This document shows positions 43,054 to 51,387 of a stretch of 64,000 bases of DNA, piece after piece. The notes beneath the pieces are model-generated. The model saw only the letters and a list, made by a program, of their open reading frames with translations. It was not told the DNA's origin and did no database searches. How positions within the stretch are numbered: the stretch's first letter is position 1; every line of letters starts with the position of its first letter. Source of the stretch: an uncultured Spirochaetaceae bacterium (GTDB taxonomy: Bacteria > Spirochaetota > Spirochaetia > Sphaerochaetales > Sphaerochaetaceae); contig CALXLD010000006.1 of assembly GCA_944389105.1 (NCBI GenBank), positions 1 through 64,000 on the forward strand, given 5' to 3'. A program made the translations under genes and the position numbers.

Positions 43054-44238
43054 TTATACAAACTCCTTAAGGGATTCATCAACAATGGCAGCTGCCTTGT
43101 CGATATCTTCCTTAGTGGCAATCAATGGCGGAATGAAACGGAGGACAGTATAGCCCGCAGAACAGACAAGGAGTCCGTTCTCCATGCATTCTGCAATGAC
43201 ATCACGAGGACTGATCTTCAATTCTATTCCTCTCATAAAGCCCATTCCCCTGGAACCAGAACATAATGAAGGATATTTAGAAACAAGCTCATCAAGCTTT
43301 CTGCCAAGATATTCACCATTCTCAGCAACCTGTGCAGACAGCGCAGGCAGCCTTGAAAGCACGACCTCTGCAAGTGCTGCTGAAGCGACATTGCCTCCGA
43401 ATGTTGCAGCATGATCTCCGGGAGAGAAGATTCCTTTAGCCTTCTCAAAGGCTACGGCAGCCCCCATCGGGAGACCTCCTCCGATGGCTTTTGCCAATGT
43501 CAGGATATCTGGTTTGATACCATAGTGCTGGAAGCAGAAAGGTTTTCCCGTCCGCCCTAGACCGCACTGCACTTCATCAAAGATGAGAAGCAGATCGTAA
43601 TCATCGGCAATCTTTCTGAGACCTGTAAGGAATTCTTTTGTTGCCGGGATTATTCCACCTTCTCCCTGCAGTGGCTCAACTATAATCGCGGCAGTATGTT
43701 CATTGACAAGAGCCTTTACTGAATCAAGGTTATTGAACTCTCCATAAACAACATCAGGGAGCATCGGGGAAAAACCCTTATGATACTTATCCTGCCCTGT
43801 CACTGTGACAGCACCATATGTACGCCCATGGAACGAATGATGGAAGGAGATTATCACGCTCTTATTCTTCGCAGTTCCATATTTCCTTGCCATCTTCAGT
43901 GCGGCTTCATTTGCCTCTGCGCCGCTGTTGCAGAAAAATACCTTCTCGGATCCTGCAAGGCTATTGAGCATAGCAGCAGCATGCACAGCATGGCTGTTAT
44001 AGTAGAGATTCGATGTATGAAGGACCCCGCTCTCTATAACGGAAAGAAGAGCTTTCTTCTCTTCTTCATCTCCATACCCAAGGGCATTCACAGCAATACC
44101 AGCAACGAAATCAAGGTATTCATTGCCATCTTCATCGGTAAGAACAATCCCCTTTCCGCTCTTTATTGCAATCGGAAACTGGGAATAATTCTGCATATAA
44201 TTCTTCTTTCCAAGTTCAGCAATATCCTTATTAGACAT
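43054..44238 (-). CDS. argD: acetylornithine aminotransferase
   Basis: A 394-residue class III PLP aminotransferase that makes N-acetylornithine from N-acetylglutamate semialdehyde. The PLP aspartate lies in I-F-D-E-V-Q-C-G-L-G-R-T-G near 220 and the Schiff-base lysine in T-L-A-K-A-I-G-G-G near 250. Start with GGAGGGTG before the ATG and 8-nt overlap with argB. Fourth and last gene of argCJBD; the context selects ArgD over other class III aminotransferases. Confidence 0.94.
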   Translation of the reverse strand: MSNKDIAELGKKNYMQNYSQFPIAIKSGKGIVLTDEDGNEYLDFVAGIAVNALGYGDEEEKKALLSVIESGVLHTSNLYYNSHAVHAAAMLNSLAGSEKVFFCNSGAEANEAALKMARKYGTAKNKSVIISFHHSFHGRTYGAVTVTGQDKYHKGFSPMLPDVVYGEFNNLDSVKALVNEHTAAIIVEPLQGEGGIIPATKEFLTGLRKIADDYDLLLIFDEVQCGLGRTGKPFCFQHYGIKPDILTLAKAIGGGLPMGAAVAFEKAKGIFSPGDHAATFGGNVASAALAEVVLSRLPALSAQVAENGEYLGRKLDELVSKYPSLCSGSRGMGFMRGIELKISPRDVIAECMENGLLVCSAGYTVLRFIPPLIATKEDIDKAAAIVDESLKEFV

Positions 44239-45112
44239 TTACACCCTCCGGAATAAGCATCGTTCCAATACCTTCTGCCGTGAAAATCTCCAGCAGTATC
44301 GAATGCGGAAGCCGGCCATCGAGAACGTGCACGGACTTCACACCTTTTTCTATCGCATCAAGACAGCATTCGACTTTCGGTATCATGCCGCCTTTTATAG
44401 TACCATCAGCAATAAGTTCCGTAGCTTCTCTTACATTCATCTTCCTGATGATGGACTTCGGATCATCCTTATCGCGGAGAATACCCTCAACATCCGTCAT
44501 GAAAACAAGTTTCTGAGCATTCAGTGCACCAGCAATTGCCGAAGCCGCATAGTCCGCATTCACATTATAGGTCTGGGAGAATGAATCAACTCCGACTGGA
44601 GATATCACTGGTACAAAATCAGCTTCAAGAAGCGTGTTGATAAGAGTGCTGTCGACTTTCTCGATCTCACCAACAAATCCTAGGTCACGGCCTTTATCAT
44701 CAATTTTCTTTCTTGCAGAAAGCGTATGTCCGTCCTTTCCATTTATGCCGCATGCCCTTATCCCTACAGATTCCAGGTTCTCAACAAGGCTCTTCCCTAT
44801 TGAACCGGAAAGCACCATCTCCGCAACCTTGGCTGTCTCAGAGTCCGTAACACGAAGACCATCAACAAAAAGAGTCTCCTTGCCCATTCTCTCAAGAGTT
44901 GCCGTAATCTCCTTGCCGCCTCCATGGACTATTATCGGCTTAAGCCCAAGGTATTTAAGCATTGCGACATCCTTGATGACAGCCTTCTTGAGCCTTTCAT
45001 CAATCATCGCGGAACCACCATACTTAATGACGACAGTCTCGCCGGCAAACTTCCTCACATATGGAATAGCCTCAATAAGAATCTCAGCTTTAGCCTGTTC
45101 TTTCTCGTACAT
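44231..45112 (-). CDS. argB: acetylglutamate kinase
   Basis: A 293-residue amino-acid kinase that phosphorylates N-acetylglutamate. Signatures are V-I-K-Y-G-G-S-A-M near 28, H-G-G-G-K-E-I near 64 and G-M-I-P-K near 240. The ATG at 45112 is preferred to one 21 nt upstream: AGGAG lies 6 nt before it and the longer form would overlap argJ. The enzyme is often the feedback-controlled step when arginine inhibits it; whether the N-terminal sensor helix is present cannot be judged with certainty. Confidence 0.95.
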   Translation of the reverse strand: MYEKEQAKAEILIEAIPYVRKFAGETVVIKYGGSAMIDERLKKAVIKDVAMLKYLGLKPIIVHGGGKEITATLERMGKETLFVDGLRVTDSETAKVAEMVLSGSIGKSLVENLESVGIRACGINGKDGHTLSARKKIDDKGRDLGFVGEIEKVDSTLINTLLEADFVPVISPVGVDSFSQTYNVNADYAASAIAGALNAQKLVFMTDVEGILRDKDDPKSIIRKMNVREATELIADGTIKGGMIPKVECCLDAIEKGVKSVHVLDGRLPHSILLEIFTAEGIGTMLIPEGVNV

Positions 45113-45113
45113 C

Positions 45114-46325
45114 TCAGCTCCTGTAATCCCCATTGATCCTCACATAATCATATGTGAGATCGCATCCCCATGCAGTAGCGCAGCTGCTTCCCTGATGGCA
45201 ATCTGCAGTTACCACAATCTCTTTCTCCAGAAGAATCTCCTTGGCCTTTTCCTCGCTGAAAGGAAGAGGCTCGCCTCCCTTCACAGTCTCTATGCTGCCC
45301 TTGGAGGAGGAGAATGAAAGGTCCACTAACGATGGATCGAAATCAGCACCGGAATATCCCATGGCACAGAGGATCCTTCCCCAGTTGGCATCGGAGCCGA
45401 AGAAAGCTGCTTTCACAAGCGATGATGATATTACAGCCCTCGCGAGGACCTTCGCATCTTTTTCCGAAAGAGCATTGACCACATTCATCTCAATGAATCT
45501 TCCTGCGCCTTCACCATCTCTGGTTATGAGCTTTGCAAGTGTTCCAAGGACGTAGCTGAATGCTTCCTCAAAATCCTGATAGGCTTTGGTCCCATAGACT
45601 ATTTCATCATTGCCAGCCATTCCGTTCGCAAGAACAATACAGCTGTCATTAGTGGATGTGTCCCCATCCACAGAGATCATATTGAAAGTATCCTCAACTG
45701 TGTTTCCAAGCAGCTTCTGCAATGTTTCATGCCCAATAGAAGCATCTGTTGTGATGAACGCAAGCATTGTTGCCATATTGGGATGAATCATCCCTGACCC
45801 TTTTGCCATTCCTCCGATAGTCACAATCTTGCCATTGATATCGATAACAGCTGCAGCTTCTTTGCTGAAAGTATCGGTAGTGCAGATTGCCTCTGCAGCT
45901 TCTTTCCCATTTCCAGAAAGAAGCGGGACAAGCTTTTCTATCCCGTTTTTTATCTTTGGCATATCCAGAGGAACCCCGATAACACCCGTTGAAGAGACAT
46001 ATACCTTGCTTTTTTCTGTTCCGATGAGCTTTGCGGCAATCTCTGCTGTTTCCTCTGCATCAAGAAGTCCCTTCTGTCCTGTGCATGCATTCGCATTCCC
46101 GCTATTTACGACTATGGCTTTCGCGGTACCGTTTTCTGTAATCCCCTGATCCCAGATCACAGGAGCCGCCTTGACCTTGTTTGTCGTATAAACACCGGCA
46201 GTAACGGCATCGGATGCGGAAACCACCATAGCCATATCCTTCTTGGATTTTTTCAATCCAGCATGAACGCCTGCCGCACTGTATCCTTTTGCTGACGTCA
46301 CCCCGCCATCTATAACCTTGAACAT
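45114..46325 (-). CDS. argJ: bifunctional glutamate N-acetyltransferase / ornithine acetyltransferase
   Basis: A 403-residue ArgJ, which recycles the acetyl group from acetylornithine to glutamate and may also acetylate glutamate from acetyl-CoA. The self-cleavage site is seen as H-P-N-M-A-T-M-L near 182, where the threonine becomes the N-terminal nucleophile of the beta chain. G-G-M-A-K-G-S-G-M-I precedes it. Start after AGGAGGGG. Its presence means the cyclic arginine pathway is used and no separate argE is needed. Confidence 0.95.
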   Translation of the reverse strand: MFKVIDGGVTSAKGYSAAGVHAGLKKSKKDMAMVVSASDAVTAGVYTTNKVKAAPVIWDQGITENGTAKAIVVNSGNANACTGQKGLLDAEETAEIAAKLIGTEKSKVYVSSTGVIGVPLDMPKIKNGIEKLVPLLSGNGKEAAEAICTTDTFSKEAAAVIDINGKIVTIGGMAKGSGMIHPNMATMLAFITTDASIGHETLQKLLGNTVEDTFNMISVDGDTSTNDSCIVLANGMAGNDEIVYGTKAYQDFEEAFSYVLGTLAKLITRDGEGAGRFIEMNVVNALSEKDAKVLARAVISSSLVKAAFFGSDANWGRILCAMGYSGADFDPSLVDLSFSSSKGSIETVKGGEPLPFSEEKAKEILLEKEIVVTADCHQGSSCATAWGCDLTYDYVRINGDYRS

Positions 46326-46339
46326 AACCCCTCCTTCTA

Positions 46340-47374
46340 TTAGAACGGACAGCCCGCTGCCCTCTGCAGACCTTCTGTCTCATCAAAACCGAATACTATA
46401 TTCATGTTCTGCACTGCCTGTCCTGCAGCACCTTTCACAAGATTGTCTATCGCCCCCATAGCAATGATGTTTCCTGTACGCTTATCAATGGTATAAGAGA
46501 TATCGATAAGGTTTGTTCCCTTCACATATCTTGTCTCTGGAGGCGTGCTGACAAGCCTTACGAAAGGTTCATCCGCATACATTGAATACGCTTTTTCCAC
46601 ATCTTCATCCGAGACCCCCTTTAAGAGGTGGGCATAGCATGCAGCAAGTATTCCCCTGTTCATTGGAACAAGGTGGGGAGTGAATTGGAGTACAATATCC
46701 CTGCCCGCTGCCTCGGAAAGCTCCTGCTCGATTTCAGGAGTATGCCTGTGTGATGCAACACCATATGCCTTTATAGATTCATTGACCTCGCAGAAAAGAG
46801 AGGAAAGCTTCTCTCCCCTGCCAGCTCCAGACGTACCGCTCTTTGCGTCAATTATTATCCCATCAGTACTGATCAGACCTTCTTTCACAAGAGGATACAG
46901 AGTCATTATCGAGCAGGTTGTATAGCAGCCGGGATTAGCTACAAGCCTCTTTCCCCTTATCTCGTTTCTATGTATCTCCGGAAGACCGTAAACAGCTTCA
47001 GAAAGAAGGCTAGGAGCATGGTGCTCTGTTTTATACCACGTCTGATAGACATTTTCATCATGAAGACGGAAATCAGCACCAAGATCGATAACTACAGCTT
47101 CTGAGAGTATCTCCGGAGTAACGATAGCTGAGGCTATCCCCGCAGGAAGCGATAAGAAAACAACATCAGCTTCCTTTGCTGCCTTGCTGATATCATCCTC
47201 CCGGAGCTCCATGTCACAGATTCCCTTCATTCCAGGATAAATATCCGAAAACCTTTTTCCTGCATACGAGTGCGATGCTGGATATGTCACATCAACATGG
47301 GGATGCCCTGAAAGGATCCTCATAAGCTCTGCACCAGCGTATCCTGTCGCACCTAATATAGCGGCCTTGATCAT
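46340..47374 (-). CDS. argC: N-acetyl-gamma-glutamyl-phosphate reductase
   Basis: A 344-residue NADP-dependent reductase, third step of arginine synthesis. The nucleotide loop G-A-T-G-Y-A-G-A-E-L is at 8-17 and the catalytic cysteine is in N-P-G-C-Y-T-T near 147. It opens the argCJBD operon, with AGGAGG before the ATG and a promoter that contains ArgR-like half-sites. Confidence 0.95.
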   Translation of the reverse strand: MIKAAILGATGYAGAELMRILSGHPHVDVTYPASHSYAGKRFSDIYPGMKGICDMELREDDISKAAKEADVVFLSLPAGIASAIVTPEILSEAVVIDLGADFRLHDENVYQTWYKTEHHAPSLLSEAVYGLPEIHRNEIRGKRLVANPGCYTTCSIMTLYPLVKEGLISTDGIIIDAKSGTSGAGRGEKLSSLFCEVNESIKAYGVASHRHTPEIEQELSEAAGRDIVLQFTPHLVPMNRGILAACYAHLLKGVSDEDVEKAYSMYADEPFVRLVSTPPETRYVKGTNLIDISYTIDKRTGNIIAMGAIDNLVKGAAGQAVQNMNIVFGFDETEGLQRAAGCPF

Positions 47375-47397
47375 GTATCCTCCTAGATAGCGGTATA

Positions 47398-47444
47398 ATT
47401 ATACACAAATACTCGCAATATGCCACTATATATGCATAAATATT
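47398..47444 (-). promoter_or_regulatory. argC promoter with putative ARG box
   Basis: On the minus strand GTGGCA (47426-47421), a 17-bp spacer, then TATAAT (47403-47398). Next to the -35 lies TATGCATA (47431-47438) in an AT-rich context. It shares its half-site with the repeats before argR at 58140-58164, so ArgR probably represses here. Confidence 0.6.
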
Positions 47445-47483
47445 TAAAAAATATTAGCTTTAAACTGGATAAATATAAGATTT

Positions 47484-47522
47484 TCTAAAAAATAAAGTCT
47501 TCCCGGACAGGCAGGAAGACTT
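47484..47522 (-). terminator. intrinsic terminator of the E2-like gene
   Basis: Perfect 9-bp stem AAGTCTTCC / GGAAGACTT with a 10-nt loop (47495-47522), followed on the minus strand by TTTATTTTTTAG. It lies 6 nt past the stop codon. Confidence 0.88.
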
Positions 47523-47527
47523 CGGCA

Positions 47528-48379
47528 TCACCTTACATCATTGATAACTTCTTCTGGCGGTTCTAGAAGGGCATCTGGAGAAATCAGATATTTCTTGAAC
47601 ATCTTCAGTGTTGAGGCATAGTAATAGCCATCACATATCCTCTCATCAAGATTCGCGACAAAATCAACAACTCTGCGTTTTGATACGCTGCCATCCTCAT
47701 TGAGCACAAGCTCTGCGCGCTTTGCACCGAATGCGATAAAAACCGGAACGTTTCCGAAATTATAAAGATGGTGGCGGATCGGCGGGATATTGAGAGAAGC
47801 CATGCTTGTTATGAACATGGAACCATGGAACGGAGACACGGCCAGCACAGAAGACGGGAGAAACCCGAAATAATCAAGCAGCTTCAGGAACCATATCACC
47901 CATTTCTTTATGAGACCGGGGATATGGCCTATGATAGCCGCAGCGATATCTGTTCCGTTCTGAGAATCCTCAACTGTAACAGTATCCTCAAAAAGCTTAT
48001 TGAATTTATGATAGATATCAATCAGCGTATCCGAAGGCTCACATTTAAGCTTTACTGTAGTCTCCACCCCATCAAGGCTCATCTTTCTCTTGACAGCCAT
48101 ATTTATGACGATGCCGTTTCTGGCATAGATTTTCTGCCCCCTGATAAAGCGGTTGACCCCAGGACGCTGTGAAATAGCCCTTACATATGCAGCTAGGATA
48201 ATATGAAGGATCCCTATGGAGTCATAACCTTCTGTCCTCAGCTGCCTAACAAGCTTTTCCGCACCGCTCACATCAAAACTATCCGTGATTGTGTTCTGAC
48301 TGTCGCTTCGCTCAACCATTATATATGGAATTATGGTTGCAAACGGACTCAGGCTTTTTAATCTTCTTCCCTCTTTCAT
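47528..48379 (-). CDS. stand-alone 2-oxoacid dehydrogenase E2-like acyltransferase domain, catalytic His replaced
   Basis: A 283-residue protein with the chloramphenicol-acetyltransferase/E2 catalytic fold but no lipoyl or E1-binding domain. The second half holds the family pattern: H-H-L-Y-N-F-G near 203, F-I-A-F-G-A near 214, and the C-terminal motif D-E-R-I-C-D-G at 245-251. In active E2 and CAT this motif has histidine where E246 stands, so normal acyl transfer is doubtful, although D250-G251 remain. A hydrophobic amphipathic stretch lies at about 155-175. No dehydrogenase E1/E3 genes are nearby. It starts with TAAAAT 7 nt before the ATG. Function unknown. Confidence 0.72.
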   Translation of the reverse strand: MKEGRRLKSLSPFATIIPYIMVERSDSQNTITDSFDVSGAEKLVRQLRTEGYDSIGILHIILAAYVRAISQRPGVNRFIRGQKIYARNGIVINMAVKRKMSLDGVETTVKLKCEPSDTLIDIYHKFNKLFEDTVTVEDSQNGTDIAAAIIGHIPGLIKKWVIWFLKLLDYFGFLPSSVLAVSPFHGSMFITSMASLNIPPIRHHLYNFGNVPVFIAFGAKRAELVLNEDGSVSKRRVVDFVANLDERICDGYYYASTLKMFKKYLISPDALLEPPEEVINDVR

Positions 48380-48386
48380 CCTGTTT

Positions 48387-48416
48387 ATTTTAGTCCTCTT
48401 CTACACATAAAGTCCA
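48387..48416 (-). promoter_or_regulatory. promoter of the E2-like gene (predicted leaderless)
   Basis: On the minus strand TGGACT (48416-48411), an 18-bp spacer, then TAAAAT (48392-48387), ending 7 nt before the ATG. Confidence 0.5.
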
Positions 48417-48424
48417 CAGATGAA

Positions 48425-48430
48425 TATAAT
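48425..48430 (+). promoter_or_regulatory. -10 element of the MATE gene
   Basis: TATAAT lies 17 nt before the ATG at 48448, with AGAGG between them, so the transcript would have a short leader with a ribosome-binding site. The -35 is unclear. Confidence 0.5.
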
Positions 48431-48447
48431 CGCCAGAAGAGGTTTCA

Positions 48448-49806
48448 ATGGAACAGAACGAACTAGGTACAAAAAGAATACCATCCCTTGTAATGAAAAT
48501 GGCCTTTCCGCTCATCATAGCCCAGCTTGTAAATGGCTTGTATAACATAGTCGACAGAATCTATCTTGGGCATCTTGAAGGAGCGGGAGCAGAAATTCTG
48601 ACAGGTGTTGGAATAACTTACCCAGTCATTCTCCTCATTACAGCTTTCTCGAACCTCATCGGAAGCGGAGGAGGACCGCTTGCCGCTATAAGACTAGGGC
48701 AGAAAGAAGGAAAGAAGGCTGATGAGATACTGACAGTCTCTGCGACATCCCTGGTTGTCATGTCCGCAATCCTGATGCTGGTCTTCTACATCCTCAAGAA
48801 TCCTCTGATCTATATTTTCGGAGCTTCTGAAAAAACATTCATACATGCTGATTCATATCTGACGATCTATCTGATCGGAACCCCATTTGTCCAGCTGACA
48901 CTTGGCCTGAATCCTTTCATCTCCGCACAGGGAAAGACAACGATGAGCATGCTTACCGTTATCATCGGAGCAACGCTCAACATCATCTTGGATCCCCTTT
49001 TCATTTTTGTGCTGGACATGGGAGCAAGCGGTGCCGCGATTGCAACTGTGATCAGCCAGGCTGTTTCAGGTATTTATGTGACAGCATTCCTGTCAAGCAG
49101 GCACAGTACGATCAAGCTTGATATCAGGAAACCGAAGATAAAGAAGAATGTTCTCCTTCCGATTCTTGGTCTTGGTGTATCACCCTTTATAATGAGTGCA
49201 ACCGAAGCTGCAATAAATGTAGCATTCAATTCACGCCTGCAGGTTCTTGGCGGTGATATGGCTGTCGGGACAATGACGATCTTCTCCTCAATCCTGACAT
49301 TCATCAACATGCCGGTACAGGGAATGAATCAGGCAGTCACCCCGCTGATAAGCTACAATTTCGGAGCTGCTCTCGATGATAGAGTAAAGGGAATATATAG
49401 ATTCTCGCTCTCTGTAGAGTTTATCTACTGCTTCCTGACATCATGTCTGTGCAATATACTGCCCCGTCTGGCAATAAGCCTATTCACAACGGATGAGGCG
49501 CTTATAGACTATGCCGTCCCATACATGAAATTCTTCATAACCGGTATGGCAATATTCGGGCTCCAGAGCTGTTCACAGCAGACATTCATAGGACTTGGAC
49601 AGGCTAAAATATCCCTTTTCCTAGCTATATTCAGGAAAATAATCCTCCTGATTCCGCTTGTCTATATACTCTCATCCACACCGCTGGGAATAAAAGGCGT
49701 GTTCCTTGCAGAATCAATTTCCGATGCAACCTCTGCGGCACTCACCTTCATTATATTCATGACAAAACTGCCTGGAATCCTCAAAAAAGGCGCTCCAAAA
49801 GCATAA
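48448..49806 (+). CDS. MATE-family multidrug/sodium antiporter
   Basis: A 452-residue exporter with twelve predicted membrane segments in two similar halves (each with the MatE pattern; P-L-I-I-A-Q-L-V-N-G-L-Y-N-I-V-D near 15 and its counterpart near 250). Relatives of this NorM/DinF-like group expel cationic drugs or metabolites using a sodium or proton gradient. Divergent from the E2-like gene across 68 bp. The substrate is unknown. Confidence 0.92.
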   Translation: MEQNELGTKRIPSLVMKMAFPLIIAQLVNGLYNIVDRIYLGHLEGAGAEILTGVGITYPVILLITAFSNLIGSGGGPLAAIRLGQKEGKKADEILTVSATSLVVMSAILMLVFYILKNPLIYIFGASEKTFIHADSYLTIYLIGTPFVQLTLGLNPFISAQGKTTMSMLTVIIGATLNIILDPLFIFVLDMGASGAAIATVISQAVSGIYVTAFLSSRHSTIKLDIRKPKIKKNVLLPILGLGVSPFIMSATEAAINVAFNSRLQVLGGDMAVGTMTIFSSILTFINMPVQGMNQAVTPLISYNFGAALDDRVKGIYRFSLSVEFIYCFLTSCLCNILPRLAISLFTTDEALIDYAVPYMKFFITGMAIFGLQSCSQQTFIGLGQAKISLFLAIFRKIILLIPLVYILSSTPLGIKGVFLAESISDATSAALTFIIFMTKLPGILKKGAPKA

Positions 49807-49822
49807 TCAGAGTTCATTTCGC

Positions 49823-49851
49823 TTGCATGCATTAAATGATACTTATACGAT
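49823..49851 (+). promoter_or_regulatory. promoter of the alpha/beta hydrolase gene (predicted leaderless)
   Basis: TTGCAT (49823-49828), a 17-bp spacer, then TACGAT (49846-49851), ending 6 nt before the ATG at 49858. No Shine-Dalgarno. Confidence 0.65.
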
Positions 49852-49857
49852 TATGAT

Positions 49858-50874
49858 ATGCCGGAATATAAAATTACAGGAAAGATGAAAAGAATCATAG
49901 AGCTCTCTAGCCGGCTTCAGGCTCGGGAGCCTGATTCTCTCACCGATGACCTGATTGATAATATAAATAGCATGACGATAACCAAGAGGAGCGAGAAAAG
50001 ACAGCTATGCTTTTCAAGCAGATCTTCTGTATCAACTTTCGTCATACCAGTAACAGAAGGAGCCGTTACAGGCTATTACTTCTCAAACCCAAAGCTATCA
50101 GAGCTGACAGGGCTGGTTCCCCTGATAATCTTCTGCCATGGCGGTGGATGGGTATTCGGGAATATGGATTTCTACTCCATCTTCCTTAAGCACCTAGCAG
50201 AAGTCACTGAATCTGCAATTCTTCTGATAGATTACAGGCTGTCGCCTAAATACAAATTCCCAACTGCCGCAGAAGACTGCTATGACGCTCTTTTATGGGC
50301 ATATGAGGGTGCGAAGTACTGGAAAGTAGATCCAGACAGGATTTTCATCGCGGGAGACAGTGCAGGTGGCAATCTTGCAGCAGTAACCGCAATGCTGGCG
50401 CGCGACAGGAAGGGACCGCAGCTTGCAGGACAGCTCCTGTTCTACCCTATCACGGACTGCCGTCTGAGAACCCAGTCGATGCTGAATTACAAAGACAGCC
50501 CGATGCTGAATGAGAAGATGCTTTCATTCTATGTAAAGAACTATGCAAGGGAGCCTAAGGATATCCTCTCTCCTATGTTCTCACCGCTTCTCGCTACCGA
50601 TCTCTCCAGACTTCCCCCTGCCCTGATAATCACTGCAGAGCTTGATCCCCTTGCAGATGACGGGAAGCTTTATGCAGATGCCCTCAATGAAGCCGGATCA
50701 AAAGCAAATGCCCTGATGATGAAGGGAGCATATCATGGCTTCATGCCTTTCAGGAATGCTACAGGCAGACTTCAGGGAGAGTGTGCGGCAAGACAATTCA
50801 TCGCAGGACGTCCCGTTGAGAACATACAGCTCATTACAGAAAAAGAACTGAAGAGGCAGAAACAGAAACTTTGA
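49858..50874 (+). CDS. alpha/beta hydrolase, hormone-sensitive-lipase (HSL) family
   Basis: A 338-residue esterase of the HSL group. The oxyanion motif H-G-G-G-W is near 98, the nucleophile elbow G-D-S-A-G-G is near 167, and a catalytic aspartate (A-E-L-D-P-L-A-D) and histidine (A-Y-H-G-F) lie near 263 and 293. It is probably a cytoplasmic carboxylesterase; no signal peptide. Its stop overlaps the vsr start by 4 nt. Confidence 0.9.
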   Translation: MPEYKITGKMKRIIELSSRLQAREPDSLTDDLIDNINSMTITKRSEKRQLCFSSRSSVSTFVIPVTEGAVTGYYFSNPKLSELTGLVPLIIFCHGGGWVFGNMDFYSIFLKHLAEVTESAILLIDYRLSPKYKFPTAAEDCYDALLWAYEGAKYWKVDPDRIFIAGDSAGGNLAAVTAMLARDRKGPQLAGQLLFYPITDCRLRTQSMLNYKDSPMLNEKMLSFYVKNYAREPKDILSPMFSPLLATDLSRLPPALIITAELDPLADDGKLYADALNEAGSKANALMMKGAYHGFMPFRNATGRLQGECAARQFIAGRPVENIQLITEKELKRQKQKL

Positions 50875-51281
50875 CCAGCGAGCAGCGCAGCTACAATATG
50901 TCGAGAATAAAGGGAAAGAACACCTCAATAGAGATGCTTCTCTCCCGTGCACTCTGGCATCGCGGGCTGCGTTTCAGGAAGAACAGCAGCCATGTATATG
51001 GCCACCCTGACATCTCGGTGAAAAAGTACAGGATAGCAATATTCTGCGATGGGGATTTCTGGCATGGCTATGACTGGGAAAACAGGAAAAGCGGAATAAA
51101 ATCAAATACTGGTTACTGGATTCCGAAAATAGAAAGAAACATGCAGAAGGACATAGAAACAAACCATGTCCTTGAAAGCATGGGATGGACTGTTATCAGG
51201 GTATGGGAGCATGAAATAAGGAAGAATCTGCCTGACATTGCCGACATGATAATGAGGATAATCGCAGAAAAGAAAGCTTAA
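50871..51281 (+). CDS. vsr: Vsr-type very-short-patch mismatch endonuclease
   Basis: A 136-residue Vsr-like enzyme, which nicks DNA at T:G mismatches arising from deamination of 5-methylcytosine. The family opening E-Q-R-S-Y-N-M-S-R-I-K-G-K-N-T is present, and the core includes D-I-S-V, C-D-G-D-F-W-H-G and W-E-H-E. The start is TTG at 50871 (TTGA overlap with the hydrolase stop); a later ATG at 50898 would remove part of the conserved opening. Vsr normally accompanies a cytosine-5 methyltransferase, but none is in the window. Confidence 0.9.
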   Translation: MTSEQRSYNMSRIKGKNTSIEMLLSRALWHRGLRFRKNSSHVYGHPDISVKKYRIAIFCDGDFWHGYDWENRKSGIKSNTGYWIPKIERNMQKDIETNHVLESMGWTVIRVWEHEIRKNLPDIADMIMRIIAEKKA

Positions 51282-51305
51282 GCCACATCTTTTTTCCTGA
51301 TAATC

Positions 51306-51357
51306 TTCCACAGTATTGCAGAGTATTCAGCTGTGGAATATCCACTATAATCCACAA
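51306..51357. promoter_or_regulatory. inverted repeat with DnaA-box-like motifs and -10 of the lipoprotein gene
   Basis: TTCCACAG (51306-51313) is mirrored by CTGTGGAA (51331-51338). TATCCACT and AATCCACA follow, and all four resemble the DnaA box TTATCCACA with one or two mismatches. A TATAAT at 51346-51351 lies 36 nt before the lipoprotein ATG. It may be a regulator site; the DnaA reading is weak. Confidence 0.4.
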
Positions 51358-51387
51358 TAGGGGATTTTCTGGGAAAAGGAGAAAAGT

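Noticed and set aside
51306..51357. Replication origin
   Set aside because: DnaA-like boxes are imperfect, no AT-rich unwinding region or dnaA/dnaN is nearby.
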